Positions 8,704-16,661 of a DNA stretch of 33,729 nucleotides are shown here, in pieces. A model generated the notes under the pieces. That model searched no databases. It was not told the DNA's origin and was given only the letters and a program-made list of their open reading frames with translations. Both the position numbers and the translations under genes were made by a program. Numbering within the stretch: the first letter of the stretch is position 1; each line of letters opens with the position of its first letter. Source of the DNA: an uncultured Flavobacteriales bacterium (lineage in GTDB: Bacteria; Bacteroidota; Bacteroidia; Flavobacteriales; BACL11); assembly GCA_950069165.1 (NCBI GenBank), contig CATMIT010000004.1, positions 1 through 33,729 of the forward strand, written 5' to 3'.

Positions 8704-9993
8704 TTATACAATTGTCTTAGTGTCGAACTGTTCCAAGTAATCCGCTACTCTTCTTACAAATTGCCCTCCCAGCGCTCCATCTACAACTCTGTGGTCGTAA
8801 GAAAGAGAGAGGAACATCATATGACGAATTGCAATAACATCTCCATGTTCTATTTCCAAAACAACAGGTTTTTTGTTTATAACTCCACAAGCCAAAATAG
8901 CTACTTGTGGTTGATTGATAATTGGCGTTCCCATCAGATTGCCAAAAGTACCAACATTAGTCATAGTGATTGTTCCACCCTGAATATCATCAGGTTTTAA
9001 TTTTCCACCTCTTGCTCTTGTAGCCAAATCATTTACTGCCTTAGTAATGCCAACTAAGTTTTTGTTCTGACACTCTTTTATAACCGGAACAATTAAATTT
9101 CCATCAGCAAGTGCTGCCGCCATTCCGATATTGATATTTTTGTGAATATGGATATTTGTTCCTTCCACCGAAACATTTATCATTGGGAAATCCTTAACAG
9201 CTTTTGCCATTGCCTCAATAATAATAGGAGTAAAGGTGATGTTTTGTCCTTCTCTTTGTTTGAAGTCTGCTTTTACTTTATTTCTCCAATTTACAATATT
9301 GGTCATATCCGCTTCTACAAAAGAAGTAATGTGTGCAGAGGTCTGCTTGGACATAGTCATGTGTGCAGAAATCAGTTTACGCATTCTGTCCATTTCAATA
9401 ATCTCTGTATCACCCGTATTAGCTGGCGGAGTAGAAGTATGTTGTGGAACAGGAGTTACTGGTGGAATAGGTTTTTCTACTTTTGCAACAGCAACAGTCC
9501 CTCTTGTTTTGATATAGGATGCCATATCTGATTTTGTTACTCTACCTTCTTTTCCTGTTCCCTTAATAGCATCTAATTCGTCCATTGCAATTCCTTCAGA
9601 TTTTGCTATACTCTTTACTAGTGGCGAATAGAATCTGTCCCCAGCATTTGTAATTGGAGCAGTTTTAGTTTCTTCAACTACTTTTGTAACTTCTTTTTCT
9701 ATTACTTTTTCCTCTACTTTTGTCGGTGTTTCTGATGGAGTATCATCACCGCCATCCGTTTCTAAAATAGCAAATGCTTGTCCAACTTGCACAACATCAT
9801 CTGCCTGAAAAAGTTGCTCTACTAATTTTCCTTCATGAGTTGATGGAACCTCAGAATCTACTTTATCGGTAGCAATTTCAATAATGGTTTCATCTAATTC
9901 TACCATTTCTCCTACTTGCTTAGCCCATGAAATTACCGTGGCTTCAGATACGCTTTCTCCCATTTTGGGCATAATTAATTCTACTCTTGCCAT
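8704..9993 (-). CDS. 2-oxo acid dehydrogenase E2 (dihydrolipoamide acyltransferase)
   Basis: The 429-aa acyltransferase core of a 2-oxo acid dehydrogenase complex. Residues 1-78 are a single lipoyl domain with the lipoylated lysine K44 in EIATDKVDSEVPS. An acidic/Val-rich linker follows, then a peripheral subunit-binding domain (about 121-162, FYSPLVKSIA to SDMASYI), a Pro/Thr linker (165-195), and the catalytic domain ending in the DHRVVDG motif (H401, D405 by count). It transfers acyl groups from lipoamide to CoA. No E1 or E3 gene is adjacent, so pyruvate, 2-oxoglutarate or branched-chain specificity is open; Bacteroidota often have such a lone branched-chain-type E2. A TATTTTTG box 27 bases upstream suggests its own promoter. 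Confidence 0.93.
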   Translation of the reverse strand: MARVELIMPKMGESVSEATVISWAKQVGEMVELDETIIEIATDKVDSEVPSTHEGKLVEQLFQADDVVQVGQAFAILETDGGDDTPSETPTKVEEKVIEKEVTKVVEETKTAPITNAGDRFYSPLVKSIAKSEGIAMDELDAIKGTGKEGRVTKSDMASYIKTRGTVAVAKVEKPIPPVTPVPQHTSTPPANTGDTEIIEMDRMRKLISAHMTMSKQTSAHITSFVEADMTNIVNWRNKVKADFKQREGQNITFTPIIIEAMAKAVKDFPMINVSVEGTNIHIHKNINIGMAAALADGNLIVPVIKECQNKNLVGITKAVNDLATRARGGKLKPDDIQGGTITMTNVGTFGNLMGTPIINQPQVAILACGVINKKPVVLEIEHGDVIAIRHMMFLSLSYDHRVVDGALGGQFVRRVADYLEQFDTKTIV

Positions 9994-10019
9994 TTTATCA
10001 TTTTCAATTTAATAGTTTG

Positions 10020-10027
10020 CAAAAATA
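10020..10027 (-). promoter_or_regulatory. Candidate -7 element for the E2 gene
   Basis: The minus strand reads TATTTTTGC here, matching TAnnTTTG plus the often conserved following C. It is 27 bases before the ATG, giving a leader of about 20 nt. It lies in the 61-base spacer after the glycosyltransferase gene and overlaps a small hairpin (AATACT / AGTATT, 10024-10040). No clear -33 TTG. Confidence 0.4.
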
Positions 10028-10054
10028 CTAAAAAAGTATTGTAAAGATTGTGTA

Positions 10055-11983
10055 TTACCCAAGTTGATTTAAGCACTTAAAAATAATATATAAATCATTT
10101 CTAGCACTATAATCTTTAGCGTAACGCATATTTATATTTCGAATCTCTTTGCTATCAATATCTTCTATTTTAAGATAGGAGGTAGGAGAAAGTATGCCTT
10201 TTCGGATATTTGGAAAATGCGATTCGTATTTTTCATTAAAGCCCACAAAAGTTTTTTTGGCTTTCAATATGCTTATCATATTTTTTACAAACTGAGTAGG
10301 GGAACTGCAAAACCACATAAGAATTGGCGCGAAAATTAAAAATAAAAAAGAAAACAGAAAATCAAACACTCTTTTATTTCGCTTGTTGGCTGTTTTAGCA
10401 AGTTCCCAATTTGAGTCTGGTGAATAATAATCTCCCAATGTTTCTCTGGAATTACTACCGATAAGGAAGTGGCTATTTTCTGGTAGAATCTTGAAATTTA
10501 AAGAAGTTCCAGAAAGGGAAATAAGCCATTTAATGATATCTTTAAAGCTAATGTCCAAACTTGCAAAAACCACTTCATCTATTTTATGTTTTTTGATGAC
10601 TTTTTTTAGTTCAGAAAAAGAGCCTAATGCACCATTCTCTCCTTTTTGGTTCAAATAGCCAATAAGTTGGGTATTATGTTTGGAATTAGATATAATTTTT
10701 TCTGCTCTTTCAAATTCAGCTTTTTCAGATAAAAGTAAAAGATTCATCACTCTTTTTTCTGCAATATCTAAATCCTGATGACTAAAGATTCTGTAGAGAA
10801 ATCTTAAAAAAACGAACAAAGTAAAAACTAAAATTCCACCAACAATTATTATTGCTCTTGAAAAACGAATGGCATTAAAAAAGTTAGAGAAAGTCGCTAT
10901 TACTAAAAGTCCAAAAATTACTCCTCTTGCCACACGATTTATTCTAAATGGTTTATCGTATGCTCCACTAAAAAATAAGGAAATAATCCAAATAAAAATA
11001 TAAGAAGGAATTATCAAATTTGTAAAAGTTTCTGAGAAAGGATAAGGGGCATAATTTCCCCCCCAATAATTTGTTAAAAGTAGCAGGCCAAAATACATGG
11101 TAGAGAAATCGATAATTGGAAGTGAAAATATCTTGACAAAATCTCTTACCAATACAATAAGTGATTTTACAAGAGTGGCCATTTTTATCAGGGGTAAAAA
11201 AAGAGGGTGTTTGCTGAAATGTTTTTTTACAAACGCAATCATGGATTTATTAAAGCCAATGGTAAAGCTAAGCGTGTGTCTTTTGTTGCTTTCCCCCTTG
11301 TAATGTATGATTTTAATGTCGCCTAAATAATAATTTTTATAGCCCTTTTCTGCAATTCGCATACAAAGGTCAGTATCTTCCCAATACAGAAAAAACTGTT
11401 CGTCAAAAAGACCAACTTTATCTAGCACAGATTTTCTAATAAGCATAAAAGCACCAACTAATACCTCTACTTCATGCCTGTCGTCTTTATCTAGATTTCC
11501 TAAATAATAGTGATTGAAAGTTTTTGATTTTGGAAAAAACTTATGCAATCCTAAAAACTTAAACAGGGAAGTTTTAAAATCAGGGATTCCTCTTTTACTT
11601 TCATCCAAAAACTCCCCTTTTCCATCAATCATTTGCACTCCAACTGCTCCTACATCTTTTTGTTCTTGCATAAATTTAATTGCTTTTTCAAAAGCATCTT
11701 CTTCAACTAGAGTGTCTGGATTTAAAAGCAGAATAAATTCTCCTTTTGCCTTCAGAATTGCCTGATTATTGGCTTTGGAAAATCCTACATTTTTAAGGTT
11801 GCTTATAAGTTGAATATCTGGAAATTTTACCTTTACCATTTCTACCGATTCATCTACAGAATGATTGTCGATAACTATAATTTCAGCATCCAAATTTCGG
11901 ATGGCTTTTAAACAAGAACGCAAGCATTGTTCCAAAAAAAACTTAACATTGTAACTAACAATTATTACGGATAATTTTGTCAT
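10055..11983 (-). CDS. GT2 glycosyltransferase fused to membrane and degenerate sugar-phosphate transferase-like region
   Basis: A 642-aa membrane protein with two halves. Residues 1-245 are a family 2 glycosyltransferase of rhamnosyltransferase (WbbL) type: VIIVSYN at the N-terminus, LNPDT (88-91) as the DXD-like metal site, and YWEDTDLC (200-207) carrying the probable base. Several membrane segments follow (about 265-405). Residues about 415-540 look like the Rossmann-type domain of WcaJ-like polyprenyl-phosphate hexose-1-P transferases. The end keeps only scraps of the transferase domain: NKRVFDFLFSF, KKTFVGFN, and a terminal DLYIIFK. The basic/acidic catalytic centre of that enzyme class is missing, so this half is probably non-catalytic. 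It begins nine bases after recR and is likely translated from the same mRNA. It is probably involved in a surface or lipid-linked glycan; the acceptor is unknown. Confidence 0.85.
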   Translation of the reverse strand: MTKLSVIIVSYNVKFFLEQCLRSCLKAIRNLDAEIIVIDNHSVDESVEMVKVKFPDIQLISNLKNVGFSKANNQAILKAKGEFILLLNPDTLVEEDAFEKAIKFMQEQKDVGAVGVQMIDGKGEFLDESKRGIPDFKTSLFKFLGLHKFFPKSKTFNHYYLGNLDKDDRHEVEVLVGAFMLIRKSVLDKVGLFDEQFFLYWEDTDLCMRIAEKGYKNYYLGDIKIIHYKGESNKRHTLSFTIGFNKSMIAFVKKHFSKHPLFLPLIKMATLVKSLIVLVRDFVKIFSLPIIDFSTMYFGLLLLTNYWGGNYAPYPFSETFTNLIIPSYIFIWIISLFFSGAYDKPFRINRVARGVIFGLLVIATFSNFFNAIRFSRAIIIVGGILVFTLFVFLRFLYRIFSHQDLDIAEKRVMNLLLLSEKAEFERAEKIISNSKHNTQLIGYLNQKGENGALGSFSELKKVIKKHKIDEVVFASLDISFKDIIKWLISLSGTSLNFKILPENSHFLIGSNSRETLGDYYSPDSNWELAKTANKRNKRVFDFLFSFLFLIFAPILMWFCSSPTQFVKNMISILKAKKTFVGFNEKYESHFPNIRKGILSPTSYLKIEDIDSKEIRNINMRYAKDYSARNDLYIIFKCLNQLG

Positions 11984-11992
11984 TCTGGAAAT

Positions 11993-12610
11993 CTAATTCA
12001 CTAAGGAATTTTCGTATGGTAAACGGCTTGAAATAGCTGAGGCTAAGGTAAGTTCATCCGTGTATTCTAGTTCATCACCAATAGCAATTCCTCTGGCAAT
12101 TATGGAAACAGAAATATCGAATTCTTTCAATCGTTTGAAAAGGTAGTAATTGGTAGTATCGCCTTCCATGGTAGTGCTTAACGCAAAAATCACTTCCTTT
12201 ATTGAGTTATCTTTTACTTTTTCTACTAATTCTTCTATTCTAAGTTCAGATGGACCAATACCATCCATTGGGGAAATAAGTCCACCAAGCACATGGTAAA
12301 CACCCTTGAATTGCATGGTATTTTCAATGGCCATCATTACCCTGATATCTTCTACCACACAAATAATATTTTTATCTCGTTTTGGGTTTGCACATACCTC
12401 ACAAAGTTCTAAATCGGAAATACTATAACAAGCTTTGCAATAACTGATATTATTGATGAGTCGGATGAAAGATTCTCCAAATTGCTGAACCTGTATTTTT
12501 TCTTGTTTTAGCATGTGTAATACTAGGCGTAAAGCCGATTTTTTACCAATTCCCGGTAAGCGAGAAAGGTGGTTTACGGCTGTTTCAACAAGTTTAGATG
12601 GAAAGTTCAT
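11993..12610 (-). CDS. recR: Recombination mediator protein RecR
   Basis: A 205-aa protein of the RecFOR pathway, which loads RecA onto gapped single-stranded DNA. The N-terminal helix-hairpin-helix contains LSRLPGIGKKSALRL (15-29). The zinc finger is C58, C61, C70, C73 (CxxC-x8-CxxC). The Toprim domain begins at ICVVEDIR (83-90) and includes the typical HVLGG followed by SPMDGIGP. The length is normal. The start matches the family's usual N-terminus (MNFPSKLVE). A TATATTTG promoter box lies only four bases upstream of the ATG, so the mRNA may be leaderless. It heads a transcript with the glycosyltransferase and is divergent from the symporter gene. Confidence 0.96.
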   Translation of the reverse strand: MNFPSKLVETAVNHLSRLPGIGKKSALRLVLHMLKQEKIQVQQFGESFIRLINNISYCKACYSISDLELCEVCANPKRDKNIICVVEDIRVMMAIENTMQFKGVYHVLGGLISPMDGIGPSELRIEELVEKVKDNSIKEVIFALSTTMEGDTTNYYLFKRLKEFDISVSIIARGIAIGDELEYTDELTLASAISSRLPYENSLVN

Positions 12611-12614
12611 TTTG

Positions 12615-12622
12615 CAAATATA
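12615..12622 (-). promoter_or_regulatory. -7 element abutting the recR start
   Basis: The minus strand reads TATATTTG-CAAA-ATG, a full TAnnTTTG match ending four bases before the recR start codon. With the usual distance from this box to +1, transcription would begin at or next to the A of ATG. No good -33 TTG is seen at 16-23 bases upstream, so the call rests on the -7 box alone. Confidence 0.5.
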
Positions 12623-12623
12623 G

Positions 12624-12652
12624 TTGTATTCTTAATAATTCTGATAGATTTG
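12624..12652 (+). promoter_or_regulatory. Promoter for the sodium:solute symporter gene
   Basis: TTG at 12624-12626, an 18-base spacer, then TAGATTTG at 12645-12652. This is a complete Bacteroidota vegetative-type promoter (TTG-N18-TAnnTTTG). The predicted start of transcription is near 12658, giving a leader of about 12 nt before the ATG at 12670. It lies back-to-back with the recR promoter. Confidence 0.62.
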
Positions 12653-12669
12653 TCAAAACAAAACATTAT

Positions 12670-14103
12670 ATGTCATCAACGCTCATATTAATAGTAATTG
12701 CTGCTTATTTTTTAGTATTAATTATCATCTCTTACCTCACAGGAAAGTCGGATAGTAATGCCAGTTTTTTCCTTGGGGATAAAAAATCACCCTGGTATAT
12801 TGTAGCTTTTGGGATGTTGGGTGCAACCCTTTCCGGCATTACATTTATTTCGGTTCCTGGGAAAGTAGATGCTTCCGCTTTTTCGTACATGCAAATGACC
12901 TTTGGTTTCTTTGTTGGCTATATGATTATTGCCTTAGTACTGATTCCACTTTATTATCGGCTTAACCTTACTTCCATTTATGGTTATCTGAAAACACGAT
13001 TTGGAAATAGCAGCTATAAAACAGGAGCGAGTTTCTTTCTATTGAGCAGAGTAATTGGGGCTTCCTTGCGGCTTTATATAATGGCGAATGTGTTGCAGAT
13101 GGCAATATTTGATGATTTTGGAGTGCCCTATATTGTTACGGTACTTATTACAGTTCTGCTGATATGGGTATATACTTTTAGGAGTGGAATAAAAACTATT
13201 ATTTGGACCGACACCTTGCAAACCCTATTTATGCTGATAGCAGTTGGAATGAGTATTTACCTTATTTCAGATGAATTAAATTTGGGTTTTTCTTCCCTTG
13301 TGGCCACTATTAACGATAGTGATTATTCCCAAATCTTTTTTTGGGAAGGGAAACTGCATTTTGGAAAGCAGTTTTTGGCAGGAATATTTATTGCGATTGT
13401 AATGACAGGGCTTGACCAAGATATGATGCAAAAGAATCTGAGTTGCCGAAATGTTAAAGATGCACAGAAAAATATCTATTGGTTTTCGGGGGCATTGGTT
13501 GTGGTAAATTTGATATTTTTAAGTTTGGGTGCATTGCTTTATATCTATGCTAATAAGCAAGGTATTGTATTTAATCATCCTGATGAACTGTTCCCTAAAG
13601 TAGCATTGAGTGGCGAATTGGGAATTACCTTAGGGGTATTCTTTATTTTAGGATTGATTGCGGCTGCTTACTCCTCAGCCGATTCTGCTCTTACTTCTTT
13701 AACAACTTCCTTTTGTGTGGATATTTTAGATTTTGAAGAAGAGGGCAATCAGCAAAAACAAATCAGAACCCGAAAAGGAGTGCATTTACTTTTTTCTTTG
13801 GTATTGGTTGGTGTAATTTTGATTATAAAATCATTGAATGATGATAGCGTAATTGATGCTTTATTTCAGTTAGCGGGTTACACTTATGGACCACTACTTG
13901 GAATGTATGCTTTTGGACTGTTTACCAAATGGAATGTACAAGATAAATGGGTGCCACTATTGGCTATTGTTTCTCCATTTACAACATACTATATCAACAT
14001 CAATTCTGAGGCTTGGTTAAATTATGTGTTTAGTTTTGAACTATTGATACTCAATGGGGCACTTACTTTTGTAGGTTTATTATTGCTTAGAGTTTCTAAA
14101 TAA
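12670..14103 (+). CDS. Sodium:solute symporter family transporter
   Basis: A 477-aa polytopic inner-membrane protein of the SSS family (PF00474), with about 13 hydrophobic segments. Family hallmarks include an early SxFFLGDKKSPW-type loop, GATLSGITFISVPG, the stretch DQDMMQKNLSC, and AAAYSSADSALTSLTTS in the sodium-binding helix. It would import an organic solute with Na+; the substrate cannot be told. The start is set at the ATG 12670 rather than upstream alternatives because it directly precedes the first membrane helix and lies just after a strong promoter; an earlier frame extension would overlap recR. The last 24 bases overlap the 3' end of lgt on the opposite strand. Confidence 0.9.
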   Translation: MSSTLILIVIAAYFLVLIIISYLTGKSDSNASFFLGDKKSPWYIVAFGMLGATLSGITFISVPGKVDASAFSYMQMTFGFFVGYMIIALVLIPLYYRLNLTSIYGYLKTRFGNSSYKTGASFFLLSRVIGASLRLYIMANVLQMAIFDDFGVPYIVTVLITVLLIWVYTFRSGIKTIIWTDTLQTLFMLIAVGMSIYLISDELNLGFSSLVATINDSDYSQIFFWEGKLHFGKQFLAGIFIAIVMTGLDQDMMQKNLSCRNVKDAQKNIYWFSGALVVVNLIFLSLGALLYIYANKQGIVFNHPDELFPKVALSGELGITLGVFFILGLIAAAYSSADSALTSLTTSFCVDILDFEEEGNQQKQIRTRKGVHLLFSLVLVGVILIIKSLNDDSVIDALFQLAGYTYGPLLGMYAFGLFTKWNVQDKWVPLLAIVSPFTTYYININSEAWLNYVFSFELLILNGALTFVGLLLLRVSK

Positions 14104-15237
14104 ATAGAAACAACCTGCAACACCTATTAATACCAAAGAAGAAGAAATAATTTCCGCTTGTGTAATGCCACCCAATATATTATACTCAGTATTCACTCTT
14201 ATTTTTTCAATAAAAAAGCGTTCTACACCATTTAATGCTAAATAGGTACAAAACATAATTCCAGCAACTTTTATCCTTTTACGAATACTCCATAGAAAAG
14301 AAAAAATAAGAATTCCCATTACAACCTCATAAAAAGCAGTAGGCCATACAGGGTACGCTAACTGAGAACAATAGGGTTCCCAAAATGCATCCCCACAATC
14401 CTCCATTGGTATTCCAGAGTTAAGGACATTATGTGGAAAATTATAACTCCACATCCAGTCAGGGAGAAAATTCATCCATTCAGGCTTAGGTGCTAAATTA
14501 GTAGTTCCCCAGTCGCCATCACCAGAAAGTTGACAACCAATCCGTCCAATACCATAAGCAATCATAAGCCCAGGGGCGGCAGCATCTGAAAGAATTAAAG
14601 GTTTTATTTTATACTTTTTCCCATACCAAATTACAGCAATTGCCCCAGCAATCAATCCTCCATAAAAGGTAAGTCCGCTAAAAGCCATGAGTTGCCCTAT
14701 TGGGTCAGTCAAAAATTCTCCTATATTTTCTAAATTATGAAAAAGCTTAGCGCCAATTATTCCTGAAATTGCCGCTATCATGGTCATATTAGCGACCAAC
14801 TCATGGGGATGAATTTCTTTTTCTATCCACTGTGGAGTTTCTAACTTTGTTTTTTTATTTTCTTTCCATTTCAAATACAATGAGATAATAGCAATAATGA
14901 CTCCGCCAAAAAAATGCCCTCTTGATGAGAGTATAAATCCTTGCGGATTAACCACCAAATCGGAATAATGAAATAGAGCTTCAATACCTTTAAACCCTAT
15001 CAGGAAACTAAAAAAAATAGTAGATAAAATATCTGAAACAGATAGTCCTTTTCCTATTAAGGTTTTTACTTTGCTACTTTCAATCAGTCCTTCTTTTTCT
15101 TTTCGTTTTAACTCTAAGGTTAACAGCCAGCTGGCCGCCAAAAAAGCAATAGCTACAAAAAATCCAAATGTTTGTATGGGCAAGGGAATGTTTACCCCAA
15201 ATAAATCATAAATAAGATGGCTGATGGTTGGGTACAT
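14080..15237 (-). CDS. lgt: Prolipoprotein diacylglyceryl transferase
   Basis: An integral membrane enzyme (385 aa) that transfers diacylglycerol from phosphatidylglycerol to the lipobox cysteine of prolipoproteins, the first step of lipoprotein maturation. The Lgt signature appears as GRIGCQLSGDGDWG (231-244) with the key Arg at 232. The loop that reads HGGLIG in E. coli reads YGGLIAG here (192-198), so the His is a Tyr. The C-terminal ERFFIEKIRVN segment carries the other conserved Arg. It is about 90 residues longer than the E. coli enzyme, with extra sequence near 45-145 and 245-290, as is usual in this phylum. It follows mtaB by 17 bases and is probably co-transcribed. Many lipoproteins in this window (DUF1343, SBP) would be substrates. 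Confidence 0.94.
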   Translation of the reverse strand: MYPTISHLIYDLFGVNIPLPIQTFGFFVAIAFLAASWLLTLELKRKEKEGLIESSKVKTLIGKGLSVSDILSTIFFSFLIGFKGIEALFHYSDLVVNPQGFILSSRGHFFGGVIIAIISLYLKWKENKKTKLETPQWIEKEIHPHELVANMTMIAAISGIIGAKLFHNLENIGEFLTDPIGQLMAFSGLTFYGGLIAGAIAVIWYGKKYKIKPLILSDAAAPGLMIAYGIGRIGCQLSGDGDWGTTNLAPKPEWMNFLPDWMWSYNFPHNVLNSGIPMEDCGDAFWEPYCSQLAYPVWPTAFYEVVMGILIFSFLWSIRKRIKVAGIMFCTYLALNGVERFFIEKIRVNTEYNILGGITQAEIISSSLVLIGVAGCFYLFRNSKQ

Positions 15238-15239
15238 AA

Positions 15240-15275
15240 TTTAGTTGCTAGTTGTCAGTTATTAGTTGTTAGTTT
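15240..15275. repeat. Short imperfect tandem repeats (AGTTGTTAGTT-like)
   Basis: The junction of mtaB and lgt is made of degenerate copies of an AGTTGnTAGTT-like unit (on the minus strand AACTAACAACT, ATAACTGACAACT, AGCAACTAA). The repeats run from the spacer into the end of mtaB, whose last residues (LTTNN) and stop codon they encode. Similar low-complexity strings are common between genes in this phylum. Confidence 0.45.
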
Positions 15276-16565
15276 TTCGGAAAGGATATTGCTATTTTTA
15301 TCAAAGGAAAGTAGTTTTATTTTTATTTTTCTTTGCACATGCTTTTCAGAAAAAGGAATTTTTACTCTAATATAATTCTCAGTAAATCCATACAAAAATC
15401 CATCTTTATTTTCTCTTTCAAATAGTGCATTTTGCTCAGTAAGTAAATATTTTTGATAAAAATTTCTTTGTAATTTCTCAGAAAGGATTCTTAATTGTTT
15501 GCTTCTTTCACTTCTTTTTTTCTTACTAACAACACCATCAAAATGAATTGCTTCTGTATTTTCTCTTTCTGAATAAGAAAAAACATGCAAATAGGAAATT
15601 GGCAAATCTTTTATAAAGTGAAGCGTTTTTTCAAACTCCTGCTCAGTTTCACCAGGGAAACCCACAATTACATCTGCTCCAATACAAACATTTGGGATGG
15701 CTTTTATAATAGCCTGAACTTTATTTCCGTAAACTGTGCTGTTGTATCTTCTTTTCATCTTGCCCAGAATAGCATCCGAACCCGATTGCATAGGAATATG
15801 AAAGTGAGGCATAAATTTGTTGGATTTTTTTACAAAGTCAATGATGTCATTTGTTATGAGGTTGGGTTCAATAGATGAAATTCTGTAGCGTTGAATCCCC
15901 TCAACTTTTTCCAATTTTTTGATTAAATCATAAAAATTATTTTTTGTATTAATATCTATAAACTCCCCAATATTTACTCCCGTTAATACAATTTCTTTAA
16001 TCCCATTTACTGCTATATTTTCCGCATTTTTGATAATATTTTCAATGCTGTCACATCTACTTTTCCCTCTGGCAAGTGGTATGGTGCAATAGGTACACGG
16101 ATAATCACATCCATCCTGAATTTTCAAAAAAGAACGGCTTCTATCATTTAATGAATAAGAACTATGATAATCTAAATTATCTATTTCACAGCCATGTATT
16201 TTTTCTGTTTGTTTTTCGTTAATAGTATTCAATAATTTGGGTAAATTGAATTTGTCATTTGCTCCTAATACCATATCTACCCCACTTATTTCAGCAATCG
16301 CTTTTGGTTTTAGTTGCGCATAACAGCCAGTAACTACCACCTTTGAATTTGGGGCGGTTTTCTTTGCCTTTCTGATAATTCTTCTGCATTCTCTATTTGC
16401 ATTTTCTGTCACCGAGCAGGTATTGATTACATACAAATCGGCTTTATTTTCAAAATCAGTTTTTCTATATCCAATATCAGAAAGCTGCCTGCCAATAGTA
16501 GAAGTTTCCGAAAAGTTGAGTTTACAACCAAGAGTATAAAAGGCAACCAATTTATTTTTTAACAT
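15255..16565 (-). CDS. mtaB: tRNA t6A37 methylthiotransferase MtaB
   Basis: A radical-SAM enzyme (436 aa) that adds a methylthio group to t6A at position 37 of ANN-decoding tRNAs. The N-terminal UPF0004 domain holds cluster cysteines C14, C50 and C81. The SAM cluster motif CDYPCTYC has C153, C157 and C160. A TRAM-like RNA-binding region lies after about residue 365 (EQNALFERE, YGFTENYIRVKI). It looks like MtaB (YqeV) rather than MiaB because it starts with AFYTLGCKLNFSET and has ARGKSR after the cluster. The ATG is preceded, four bases away, by a TACTTTTG promoter box, the same arrangement as recR. lgt follows on the same transcript. Confidence 0.93.
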   Translation of the reverse strand: MLKNKLVAFYTLGCKLNFSETSTIGRQLSDIGYRKTDFENKADLYVINTCSVTENANRECRRIIRKAKKTAPNSKVVVTGCYAQLKPKAIAEISGVDMVLGANDKFNLPKLLNTINEKQTEKIHGCEIDNLDYHSSYSLNDRSRSFLKIQDGCDYPCTYCTIPLARGKSRCDSIENIIKNAENIAVNGIKEIVLTGVNIGEFIDINTKNNFYDLIKKLEKVEGIQRYRISSIEPNLITNDIIDFVKKSNKFMPHFHIPMQSGSDAILGKMKRRYNSTVYGNKVQAIIKAIPNVCIGADVIVGFPGETEQEFEKTLHFIKDLPISYLHVFSYSERENTEAIHFDGVVSKKKRSERSKQLRILSEKLQRNFYQKYLLTEQNALFERENKDGFLYGFTENYIRVKIPFSEKHVQRKIKIKLLSFDKNSNILSEKLTTNN

Positions 16566-16569
16566 TTTG

Positions 16570-16577
16570 CAAAAGTA
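16570..16577 (-). promoter_or_regulatory. -7 element abutting the mtaB start
   Basis: The minus strand reads TACTTTTG-CAAA-ATG. The TAnnTTTG match ends four bases before the start codon, with the same four spacer bases as at recR. The transcript would begin at about the ATG. No -33 TTG at normal spacing. Confidence 0.5.
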
Positions 16578-16661
16578 GAAAATCCTTTATCATTTTTAGC
16601 TTTTGTAACCTTTGTTTGCAATCGTACGTTTTAGGTAATAACAACTAAAACCCACAAAGTT

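Noticed and set aside
9142..9531. Long opposite-strand frame inside the E2 gene
   Set aside because: It is a shadow of the E2 coding sequence: the translation is Cys/Ser/Asn-rich with no recognisable domain, while the E2 frame has complete motifs.
12598..12669. Upstream extension of the symporter frame beginning at 12598
   Set aside because: It would overlap the recR start and cover the symporter's own promoter; its 24 residues lack membrane character, and the ATG at 12670 directly precedes the first helix.
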